A DNA stretch of 64,000 bases, taken from NCBI GenBank assembly GCA_024401295.1, contig JAKSLG010000004.1, positions 62,001-126,000 on the forward strand, in the 5' to 3' direction. The notes under the pieces were generated by a model. It was not told where the DNA came from, did not search any database, and was given only the letters and a program-made list of their open reading frames with translations. Source of the DNA: Bacteroidales bacterium (lineage in GTDB: Bacteria > Bacteroidota > Bacteroidia > Bacteroidales > Marinilabiliaceae). Below, piece after piece: positions 1 to 7,446 of this stretch. Within the stretch, counting starts at the first letter, position 1, and the number at the start of each line of letters is the position of its first letter. Both the position numbers and the translations under genes were made by a program.

Positions 1-533
1 TTGTGGTCCATCTTGTCGACGTCGCTCTCCATACTGAAAGCCTTGATAGCCTTTACCTCTTCCTTGTCGAGTTTGAAGGCCAATACCACGCCCTCGATGA
101 CCTCCATTCGACCTTGGATGTTGACATCCATGTCTTTTGAAGACGAGACGCGAAGCATTTCATAGATTCGAACGAAGATAACGGCTTTCTGCTTTCTGAC
201 AACTTCTGGATCCTTTGCAATCTTTGTGCCGTCAGGTCTCTCTTCGTCCTTTTCGAGCTCTTTGCTAATCTTGCGACATGCACCGATAATCTTAACAGAT
301 TCTGACGCCTTTACATCACCCGCATTTTCGCTTTTGATAACATGACCGTTTTCGTCAAGTTTCACCTCAGCGTTCTCGTCAAACTTTTTCAGGTATACGT
401 CAACTTCCTGTTCGCCAATCTGAGACTGAAGAAACGTTCTTACGTATTCACGTTCTTCATCACCCACACCGGCGTCTTGCTTGGCAATAAGACCAAACAA
501 TTTCATCAATGCTTCAAGAATAGCTTCGCTCAT
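1..533 (-). CDS. Partial protein, possibly N-terminal TerB-like region of a larger ATP-binding protein
   Basis: The frame is open from an ATG at 533 to the left edge, giving the first 177 residues with no stop. The protein is acidic, mostly helical by composition, and has no signal peptide or membrane segment. It opens with a helical stretch (MSEAILEALMKLFGLIAK) that reminds me of the TerB-like start of large Bacteroidetes proteins carrying FHA and ABC ATPase domains; this is from memory and uncertain. It lies 62 nt after the SiaC-like gene on the same strand and is probably the last visible member of the long signalling operon. A short frame at 53-283 is a shadow of this gene. Confidence 0.6.
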   Translation of the reverse strand, partial: MSEAILEALMKLFGLIAKQDAGVGDEEREYVRTFLQSQIGEQEVDVYLKKFDENAEVKLDENGHVIKSENAGDVKASESVKIIGACRKISKELEKDEERPDGTKIAKDPEVVRKQKAVIFVRIYEMLRVSSSKDMDVNIQGRMEVIEGVVLAFKLDKEEVKAIKAFSMESDVDKMDH

Positions 534-595
534 AATGTATAGTTAAACCCCAAGTAATGCTTTTCCGGCACTACCTGGGATTCGTTAATGATCAA

Positions 596-988
596 TTATT
601 TCTCGTTCCAATCCTCGTCGCATTCCTTATATTCGAATGGCAACTCAACGATGTCTTCATATTCCTGACCTGCCTCCATGATGTCTTCCTCATCTTCGCG
701 ATAACACCATTTGATGTTCACGTCAGTCTTATCCTTGAGTTCTTCGAACTTGAGCAATACGTCGAGCAAAACCTTAGACGAAGCTGTGTTGAAATATTCG
801 AGCTTGAATGTCATCACAGTCTCCGAATTTGGATCCTCACCATATTCGCCAATCCAATTCAAGATTGGACCATAGAATTCTGTTACGTCTTCTGGCAATG
901 AACGACCCTGAATAAGGAAAATGCCATTATCCTTGTCCATAGTTACGCTAGGCGTATCGTCAGTGCCCTTTATGCTAATTACTTCCAT
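596..988 (-). CDS. SiaC-family regulatory phosphoprotein (DUF1987)
   Basis: A 130-residue protein matching the SiaC/DUF1987 family: a TPxV segment near residue 12, the GRSLPED motif at 28-34, and the FYxPILNWIxEY stretch around 38-49. The segment YFNTASSK puts a threonine at residue 68, the same number as the threonine phosphorylated in Pseudomonas SiaC. In that system SiaB phosphorylates SiaC, SiaA removes the phosphate, and SiaC controls a diguanylate cyclase, SiaD. Homologues of SiaB and SiaA lie directly upstream here, but no cyclase is seen. The frame could open further up at 1042, but that would overlap the SiaB-like stop; the ATG at 988 leaves a 14-nt gap and begins right at the conserved domain. 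Confidence 0.85.
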   Translation of the reverse strand: MEVISIKGTDDTPSVTMDKDNGIFLIQGRSLPEDVTEFYGPILNWIGEYGEDPNSETVMTFKLEYFNTASSKVLLDVLLKFEELKDKTDVNIKWCYREDEEDIMEAGQEYEDIVELPFEYKECDEDWNEK

Positions 989-1002
989 TGTTATCTTTGT
1001 TA

Positions 1003-1575
1003 TTAGTTTCTCGAAATTGTTGTGATAAGGATGAAGAAACACAAATCATCTGTCAAATCCTTGAACTGATAGTCGATCTTGTTTCCACTTTTCTTAGCGA
1101 TATCGATAAAACCAAGTCCAGCACCACCCTTTTCAGAGATATGACCTTCCTTGATCTGCTGCTTATAGAGTGCAGAAAGGCCTTCCTTGTCAAGGCTGTT
1201 GATATGCTCAAGGCTCTTCTCAAGACCCTCACGCTTTGAACGCTTTACAACGTTGCCCGTGATGACATTGTACGACTCTTCGCCATGGCTTACCAATACG
1301 ATGCCGCGACGCTCTTCATCATCATCGTCAGTCATTGGATCGGCATGCTTGCTGATATTCTGCAGACATTCAACCATTACGTTGAAAACCTTTCGCTGAA
1401 CCTGATTAGACTCTTCGGCTTTCACCATGTTCTTTTCGGTCATAGCCGTAAATGTTTTTGTGATTTCCTGTGTTACTACGCCTTCGTATACAAGGTTAAT
1501 CTCGTTTGCCTGCATTGTATGATACAACTGGTAGGCAAACTCCAAGAAATCCTGATTCGCTGCTATTCTTGCCAT
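1003..1575 (-). CDS. SiaB-family protein kinase (DUF6272, GHKL fold)
   Basis: A 190-residue cytoplasmic protein with a GHKL ATPase fold. The N box is visible at about 66-78 (VMVECLQNISKHA, with E69 and N73) and a glycine-rich lid at 149-155 (KGGAGLG). In the Sia system this family phosphorylates SiaC, the product of the next gene. No histidine phospho-acceptor domain is present, which fits a Ser/Thr kinase of the anti-sigma type. It sits 43 nt after the SpoIIE phosphatase gene and 14 nt before the SiaC-like gene, giving the order phosphatase, kinase, target. The partner specificity is inferred from gene order. Confidence 0.82.
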   Translation of the reverse strand: MARIAANQDFLEFAYQLYHTMQANEINLVYEGVVTQEITKTFTAMTEKNMVKAEESNQVQRKVFNVMVECLQNISKHADPMTDDDDEERRGIVLVSHGEESYNVITGNVVKRSKREGLEKSLEHINSLDKEGLSALYKQQIKEGHISEKGGAGLGFIDIAKKSGNKIDYQFKDLTDDLCFFILITTISRN

Positions 1576-1618
1576 AGTGCTCTCTATTAAAAAGTGTGTA
1601 AATTTAGCTAAAATATTT

Positions 1619-4294
1619 TTATAATTCTACTCCTATCAACAAAACATCATCAACTTGTCTTGTTCTGATATCAGCTTCTGTCTCCGCAGGACTCTGACGC
1701 ATCCATACATTGATGAAGTCATCATAAACTTCCTTGTAGATGCCGTTCATATCGCTTTCAACAGTTCTGTCGAGTAGTTCCTTAAATCGTTTTGTCTGGT
1801 ATTTTTTCTTTTTCTGACCATCAAGCTGGTCAGGCAATCCATCTGAGAATACGTAAAATCTGTCACCTGGTTGGTATTCAATGACATTATTTTCAAAATC
1901 AGGTTCTGGACGACCTGGCAACGGTATACCACCGATACCCTTGCGAGAACCTTTGTACTCGGTAAATTCGGCACCTCGCATGTAGTAGAGCGGACGGTGA
2001 GCACCGGCAAATTGAAGTTCGTGCTTTTCCGTATCGATACGGCACAAACCAAGGTCCATACCATCTCGGCCGTTGTCTGGACGATCTGGGTCGTCCTGCT
2101 TGAGAGCTCTTCGCACTGCAGCATGCAGTCTGTCGAGAAGCTGAGCAGCCGTGAGATCATGACCTGTTTCCGCAATGTTATTAAGCAACAATGTACCGAT
2201 AAGTGAAAGCAACGCACCCGGAACACCATGGCCTGTACAATCGACTGCCGCGATGTAATATACATTCTCGTGATGATAGAACCATGGGAAGTCGCCGCTG
2301 ACGGTGTTCTTCGGGAAATACATCATGAATGTCTTCGGGAAGTACTTCTGATAGTCCTTCAAATCTGGCAACAATGCACGCTGGATACGCAAAGCATAGT
2401 TGATACTGTCCTGGATACTCTTGTTCTTCTCCTTGATTTCCTCTTCCTGCTTCTTCATCTGAGTGACATCGTGTGCCTGGAAGAGTATTGATTCCAGTTC
2501 CTCACCCGATTCACCAAATTCAGGGATGGCACGAGCCTCAACGATGCGCGATTCACCTTCAAGCTCTATCTCAATCTCAGATTCAGCCTTGACATGAGTT
2601 TTCTTGAGCTGCTTGAGCGAAGTAATGATAAATTCAACGATGCCCATGCTGCTGTCAAGCTCACTCGTCTTCATGTTCATGAGCTCAATTGCCTCTTTCT
2701 GAAGGAACTTAGAAGCTGCAGGATTGACATATACGATCTTACCGTTAGTACTTGTTCGAATAATCATGTCTGGAGAGTTCTCCGACAATGACTGCATACG
2801 GCTCTTCATGCGTTCCTCACGCTCGGCACGTATACGTTCTGTAATATCACGAGTATTAAAGATAAGTCCGCGTATGGCTGGGTCATGAATCAAGTTCTTT
2901 CCTTGGGTCTCGAGGAATATCTTTTCGCCGTTCTTCTTGAGGTACGTATATTGCACGATCTGCTCGCCACCAGGAGTTTCAAGCAGATAGTCGAACATGC
3001 CCGTAACATCTTTCCATCCACGAGGCGTCATCATATCCTCATCCATACCATGAACCGTATCTGTAGGTTCGTAACCAAGGATTCGCTTGACAGATGGGCT
3101 CTCGAAGACGAGTTGCTTGTCTTCATCATATATTGAGATGAATTCCGATGCATTGGTAAGAAGAGCTTGAAGACGTTTCTGAGCATTTTCAACCTCTTGC
3201 ATCTGCTGCTTGAGATCCTTGTTGGTGCGGTCAAGTTCTTCCTGCTTTTCCATCATCTCAAGAGCATTCTGCTGCAACTGTTCCTCATTCTTCTTGAGTG
3301 TCGAGGTCATTTGCTGTGACTCTCGGAGGAGTTGCGCTGTACGCTCGTTAATCTTGAGGTTATATATTGTCGCACCAATCACTTTACCAAGTTCTTCGGC
3401 AAGTGAAATGTAGTGTTGTGGCAATCTCTTGCGCAAGAACGACAATTCAATGACACCCTGCACCTCATCCTCCTGCATCAATGGAATGATGAGAATGGAA
3501 CGAGGCTTTTGTTCACCAAGAATACCCGAAGTTATCGTGAAATAATCTTCTGGAACCTCTGTCCTATATATAATCTGACGCTCATATGCCGCAGCACCAA
3601 TGAGGCCTCTGCCCATCTTTATCGTCGATGTTTCATAGCGTCGACGATCGTATGCATATTGCGTAAGCGTCCTGAGTTCATCTCCTTCGAGGATAAAGAA
3701 TGCACCTTGAACGGCATCATAATATTCAACCATTCCCTGAAGTGTCTCAACGGCCAAATCCTCGACATTGTTATTCATTCGCAGAATATCAGACACTTTT
3801 TCCTTGCCTCGCGTAACCCATGAAAACTGGTTCTCTTTTTCACGTGTCTCCGTTAGGTTCTTTCCGAGCTTTGCAAGAGTCTTGTGGAGGTCTGAATCTT
3901 TTATAACAACAGAATTTTCCACAGATTGTCCATCACCAATCTTATTGGCCATGTCTATTGAACTGACAATCTGGCTATTGAGACTGCTCACCTCATCGCT
4001 CAGTAGCTTTAAACGGATTCTCTTGAAATTCGCGACATAGAGCGAAAGGACAAGCAACGACAGTACTACAACATCAAAAATCCAAACAAAGAAATATCTG
4101 TGCAGATAAACTATATTGCTCATCGAAACATTGAGTCCGACAAGACCCATTATCGAAGTCCAGCCAATAAGCAGAAATGCGAGCATCACGATCAATGCCG
4201 CATACCACTGCAACTCGCTGAATCCTTTCGGAGAAAGGTACTGCAAGTCTATTGCACTGCTACGTTTCTCTGTATTATCTTTTTTCGATTTCAT
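1619..4294 (-). CDS. Membrane GAF-PAS-PAS-SpoIIE (PP2C-type) phosphatase, SiaA-like role
   Basis: An 891-residue sensor phosphatase. Two membrane helices lie at about 31-53 and 66-88, followed by a linker, a GAF domain at about 175-315, a coiled coil at about 316-380, two PAS domains at about 385-495 and 505-620, and a C-terminal SpoIIE/PP2C domain from about 630. Metal-binding acidic residues of the PP2C fold are visible at D668 (SGDF), D685 (AVDCTGHGVPGAL), D818 (FSDG) and D882 (DDVLLIG), so it should be active. The likely substrate is the phosphorylated SiaC-like protein two genes downstream. Its GAF half is clearly related to the protein at 7447-9327, which has no phosphatase. The signals sensed are unknown. 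Confidence 0.88.
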   Translation of the reverse strand: MKSKKDNTEKRSSAIDLQYLSPKGFSELQWYAALIVMLAFLLIGWTSIMGLVGLNVSMSNIVYLHRYFFVWIFDVVVLSLLVLSLYVANFKRIRLKLLSDEVSSLNSQIVSSIDMANKIGDGQSVENSVVIKDSDLHKTLAKLGKNLTETREKENQFSWVTRGKEKVSDILRMNNNVEDLAVETLQGMVEYYDAVQGAFFILEGDELRTLTQYAYDRRRYETSTIKMGRGLIGAAAYERQIIYRTEVPEDYFTITSGILGEQKPRSILIIPLMQEDEVQGVIELSFLRKRLPQHYISLAEELGKVIGATIYNLKINERTAQLLRESQQMTSTLKKNEEQLQQNALEMMEKQEELDRTNKDLKQQMQEVENAQKRLQALLTNASEFISIYDEDKQLVFESPSVKRILGYEPTDTVHGMDEDMMTPRGWKDVTGMFDYLLETPGGEQIVQYTYLKKNGEKIFLETQGKNLIHDPAIRGLIFNTRDITERIRAEREERMKSRMQSLSENSPDMIIRTSTNGKIVYVNPAASKFLQKEAIELMNMKTSELDSSMGIVEFIITSLKQLKKTHVKAESEIEIELEGESRIVEARAIPEFGESGEELESILFQAHDVTQMKKQEEEIKEKNKSIQDSINYALRIQRALLPDLKDYQKYFPKTFMMYFPKNTVSGDFPWFYHHENVYYIAAVDCTGHGVPGALLSLIGTLLLNNIAETGHDLTAAQLLDRLHAAVRRALKQDDPDRPDNGRDGMDLGLCRIDTEKHELQFAGAHRPLYYMRGAEFTEYKGSRKGIGGIPLPGRPEPDFENNVIEYQPGDRFYVFSDGLPDQLDGQKKKKYQTKRFKELLDRTVESDMNGIYKEVYDDFINVWMRQSPAETEADIRTRQVDDVLLIGVEL

Positions 4295-4312
4295 AATATT
4301 TTCACACCAAAT

Positions 4313-5254
4313 TTAGTCGTCAAGCAACAGATTGTCAATATCTTTCCAGATATCTGCTATTGCCAATTTGTCAAAACTTGTGACTTCTGCCAATGCTACA
4401 ACCTCGCCATTATGCTTTATCGGCAAGATGTATACATTCATTGTCTCTGTCTCACCAAGACCCGACATTATTACAAGACTCTCAGTTGGAACATCCGACA
4501 AACACTGCATCTTGCCAGTCCTAATGACTTCACCAAGAATTGCATCATCTGCAGTGACTTCCTTTATCTGCGACTCATCAACAAGCACACCGACTTTTGT
4601 CGCATATTCACCTGCCAGTTCGAAAACTTGCTCGTTGTCACGTTTCATATAAACCAGACCACAGCAAATGTCCGAACACTGAGCCAACGATTTCAATATG
4701 AATTGGCCCTTTGGCTCGTCAGACGATGCCTGAGCACGGTTTTTCTTGACTGTATCTATCAGAATCTGACTATTCTTTCCAAATGACTGCTGCCTGCGCG
4801 TAGCAATATTCATATCATGAATCTCACGCTTCAAACTCGATATTTCCTGATCTTTCTTCTTGCGCAACTGTTCAGACTCTTCCAATTTTTCGCGACACGC
4901 CGAAATGGTTCTATGTGAAGTAAAAATCACTATACATGTAAACACTGACGAAATGACGACAAGCAAAAGGTTGACCATCACGAACGTTGACTGCATCACA
5001 TTGTATGCCATGAACTGCCAGAAGAGGAAGAAGGCCAAAAAACATGACATCGAAACAAAGACCTTTGTTTCAAGCGAAAGAGACATCACCCAATCGTATA
5101 CCGACCTGCAAACATCTGCCAACTTACGGCCGAATGCCAGCATAGCCGAGACAATTGCAGCCCATATCTTAGCCATAAAAGGAACAAGCAGACCTTTTAT
5201 GTATGCCCATTCACCCTTTAACTTATTTAATATTGCCTCTAAAACACTCTTCAT
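4313..5254 (-). CDS. Membrane-anchored coiled-coil GAF-domain protein
   Basis: A 313-residue protein with hydrophobic helices at about 68-84 and 90-112, a charged coiled coil at about 118-150, and a GAF-like domain filling the rest. The segment SGLGETETMNVYILPI followed by GEVVALAEVTSF parallels the GAF domains of the larger proteins at 1619-4294 and 7447-9327. It ends right after the GAF domain and has no enzymatic output, so it may act as a scaffold or modulator. Its start overlaps the stop of the CheB-like gene by 4 nt (ATGA type), suggesting coupled translation. The function is not known. Confidence 0.75.
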   Translation of the reverse strand: MKSVLEAILNKLKGEWAYIKGLLVPFMAKIWAAIVSAMLAFGRKLADVCRSVYDWVMSLSLETKVFVSMSCFLAFFLFWQFMAYNVMQSTFVMVNLLLVVISSVFTCIVIFTSHRTISACREKLEESEQLRKKKDQEISSLKREIHDMNIATRRQQSFGKNSQILIDTVKKNRAQASSDEPKGQFILKSLAQCSDICCGLVYMKRDNEQVFELAGEYATKVGVLVDESQIKEVTADDAILGEVIRTGKMQCLSDVPTESLVIMSGLGETETMNVYILPIKHNGEVVALAEVTSFDKLAIADIWKDIDNLLLDD

Positions 5255-5814
5255 TGCAAATTATTCAAGAAGTCTAAAATTCCTTCAGGACTCAACACCA
5301 TGTCTGGCTTGACAAGCTTTAGCGCGGCTCTTGGCATTGTTGGCACCTCAGCCGTTGCAGGATCCTGAACAATTGTAAATCCCTTTTTGTCGGCAACATC
5401 CTTAAGACCTTTGGCACCATCCTCGTTGGCACCCGTAAGAATTATGCCGACCATCTTTTCTCTATATGCAATAGCAGCCGATGACAACGTATAGTCGATC
5501 GCCGGACGACACTGAAGACTCATCTCTTCTGTAGAAAGCGATATTGTTCCGTCAAACTCAATGAACATATGATAATTTGCCGGCGCAAGGTATATCTTAC
5601 CCGCCTCAATGCGCTCCTTATCCATCGGCTCGACAACCTTCATGCTCGACTTCATCGCCAAGTTCTCTGCCAAACCCGAGCGAATATGCTTAAGTCTATG
5701 CATACATATAATAATAGGAAGCCCAAAATCCGGTCTGAGCTTCGAAAGCATCTTCAGCACAAGGGCAAAACTGCCAGCCGAACCACCGATAACCACTGCC
5801 TTGTAATTGCTCAT
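5251..5814 (-). CDS. Stand-alone CheB-type methylesterase domain protein
   Basis: A 187-residue protein that is only the CheB methylesterase domain, without a receiver domain. The catalytic triad is visible: S12 in GGSAGS, H39 in CMHRLKH and D132 in GANEDGAKG. Conserved APANYH (77-82) and QDPATAEVP segments support the family. Without a receiver its activity would not be controlled by CheA phosphorylation, unlike the second CheB at 9365-10516. It lies 10 nt after a degenerate CheR-like gene and overlaps the GAF-protein gene. Members of this group can act on chemoreceptors or on other carboxyl-methylated targets; the target here is unknown. Confidence 0.88.
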   Translation of the reverse strand: MSNYKAVVIGGSAGSFALVLKMLSKLRPDFGLPIIICMHRLKHIRSGLAENLAMKSSMKVVEPMDKERIEAGKIYLAPANYHMFIEFDGTISLSTEEMSLQCRPAIDYTLSSAAIAYREKMVGIILTGANEDGAKGLKDVADKKGFTIVQDPATAEVPTMPRAALKLVKPDMVLSPEGILDFLNNLQ

Positions 5815-5824
5815 GTCAGCCTCC

Positions 5825-6607
5825 TTACTTTAGATATATGCTTTCATCTGGCTCAACTGCCTTCAAATCGACAGCAGCAATCAAAGGTTCTTTGATTCCA
5901 AGCGCCAACATACCGCCAGGATTCAAGGAATCAGCCAAGTATGTCACAACTTTCTCATGGAGAGAATAGCTAAAATCCAGCAAGGCATTTCTGAATATAA
6001 CAAGATCATAAGTATCCTTTGAATTTGTTATAAACCAGCCTTTTCTGAACTCAACGCCATCGAGCAAAACCGATTTTGGCTTTGTTCTGCCATCTTCCAT
6101 AATCTCAAAATAATCTTCATAAGAACAATTTGACTCCAGTCGCTCGAAATTCGAACGGTTCACCTCATCGTTCTTTGCCGATATCACAAGAGATTTTATC
6201 TCGTCCAACGTTCTTTTTGAAGAGACGTTGCCAACTATTTTCACATTTTCAATACCCATCATGCGCGTAAGCACAACGAAACTGAAAATCTCATAACCAT
6301 TTGTCAAGTTAGGGAACCAGACAGACAATGATGTCTTTCCAGTTAGACGCTTACGTAACGCACGCCAAAAAGCAGGATCACGAAACATCTCCGTTGCCGG
6401 AACAACCATGTTAAAAGTTATTTCGTCAACCTTGTCCTCATCTTCAAGGGCTTTGTATAAATCCTGAATGCTATGCATATGCATTCTGTCCATGACCAAT
6501 GCCAAACGACGACGGAAAAACGAAATGCCGAATCCTGTATATTCAACACCTATTTTTTCTGTCATCTTTGCAGAAATTTCTCGTATGTCACTGATTGTCA
6601 AGAACAT
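5825..6607 (-). CDS. CheR-like protein, probably catalytically inactive
   Basis: A 260-residue protein with the CheR layout: an N-terminal helical domain, the TEMFRDPAFWRAL segment at 72-84, and a Rossmann-like half ending in FRNALLDF and LNPGGMLALG. The SAM-binding motif, normally like SAACSSGEEPY, reads VWFPNLTNGYEIFS at 96-109, so the small residues and acidic contacts are missing. The GTD/GSD element that binds the ribose reads GNV. I infer a pseudo-methyltransferase acting as a binding or regulatory protein. It follows the second CheR-like gene by 10 nt and precedes the stand-alone CheB by 10 nt. Confidence 0.75.
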   Translation of the reverse strand: MFLTISDIREISAKMTEKIGVEYTGFGISFFRRRLALVMDRMHMHSIQDLYKALEDEDKVDEITFNMVVPATEMFRDPAFWRALRKRLTGKTSLSVWFPNLTNGYEIFSFVVLTRMMGIENVKIVGNVSSKRTLDEIKSLVISAKNDEVNRSNFERLESNCSYEDYFEIMEDGRTKPKSVLLDGVEFRKGWFITNSKDTYDLVIFRNALLDFSYSLHEKVVTYLADSLNPGGMLALGIKEPLIAAVDLKAVEPDESIYLK

Positions 6608-6617
6608 TTGCTATCAA

Positions 6618-7433
6618 TCACATTGATGGTTTCTTTGTATAGTATTGCCCCATTCTAGAAAAACGCGTTTCCATCTGCGACGTCAACGCTTCCTGTTTTC
6701 CCAAAACAAGAGCAGCATTGTCATACATCTTAGAATGTATCATAGATATGATCTGATTCTGCAATTTGTCATTGAAATAAATCATTACATTGCGAATGAA
6801 AACCATATCTACCCTATATGGGAACGGAGCCTTGTCAGTCACCAGATTCTGAACCATAAACTTAGGCCTTTCGAGCAAAAATGGTTTAGCACGCATGGTA
6901 TCGGCCTTTTCATCAATGTCGAAATAATCCTCAAATTTGGCATCAAAACCGCAACCCTTCATGACTGCATCAAAATTGTCGCGGAAAAACATGTTGAACC
7001 TGTATGCATATTCACCATTCCGAGCAATATTGAGCACACGAGGATTTATATCCGTGCCAATTGATCTGCATCGGTCAAGCAGACCCATCTGATGCATCAT
7101 TATAAGATTCGAGTAAGTCTCAAGACCTACAGAACATCCTATATGCCAAAAAGTTATGGTTCCACTCTTCGGCAATTTCTGATAGTGCGTCTTATATAGC
7201 GAAATCCACAACTGCGGATCACGGAAAAGCTCAGTCGTGTTTACCGTTATATCGTCAACAATCTTGTTTTTGAATCCCTCATCAACAGTAACTTTATCAA
7301 GAATCTGCTCAAACGACATCGACGTATCTTCAACAATGCGCTGAAGACGACGCGAAATCGAACTATCGCAATAATCACAGAAATCATATTGCGTACGATT
7401 CTTAAATTCTTTCAGAAACTGCTTGAAATCCAT
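6618..7433 (-). CDS. Divergent CheR-type methyltransferase
   Basis: A 271-residue CheR-family protein. It has the NTTELFRDPQLW segment (65-76), a SAM-binding motif at 96-108 that is recognisable but altered (WHIGCSVGLETYS, where the family reads close to GCSTGEEPYS), the GTDIN element at 126-130, and FIRNVMIYF, so SAM binding is plausible. It differs clearly from the canonical CheR at 11967-12827. The frame can be read from 7460, but that overlaps the upstream stop; ATG 7433 leaves a 13-nt gap and starts at the family's first helix. It may methylate the same receptor at other sites, or another protein. Confidence 0.8.
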   Translation of the reverse strand: MDFKQFLKEFKNRTQYDFCDYCDSSISRRLQRIVEDTSMSFEQILDKVTVDEGFKNKIVDDITVNTTELFRDPQLWISLYKTHYQKLPKSGTITFWHIGCSVGLETYSNLIMMHQMGLLDRCRSIGTDINPRVLNIARNGEYAYRFNMFFRDNFDAVMKGCGFDAKFEDYFDIDEKADTMRAKPFLLERPKFMVQNLVTDKAPFPYRVDMVFIRNVMIYFNDKLQNQIISMIHSKMYDNAALVLGKQEALTSQMETRFSRMGQYYTKKPSM

Positions 7434-7446
7434 CGCACACAATCGT

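Noticed and set aside
53-283. 76-codon frame on the minus strand at the left edge
   Set aside because: It lies in another frame inside the longer open gene that runs from 533 to the edge and its product is basic low-complexity sequence without features.
4100-4786. 228-codon plus-strand frame over the start of the SpoIIE phosphatase gene
   Set aside because: It is antisense to two well-supported genes and rich in Cys, His and Phe in a pattern typical of antisense translation.
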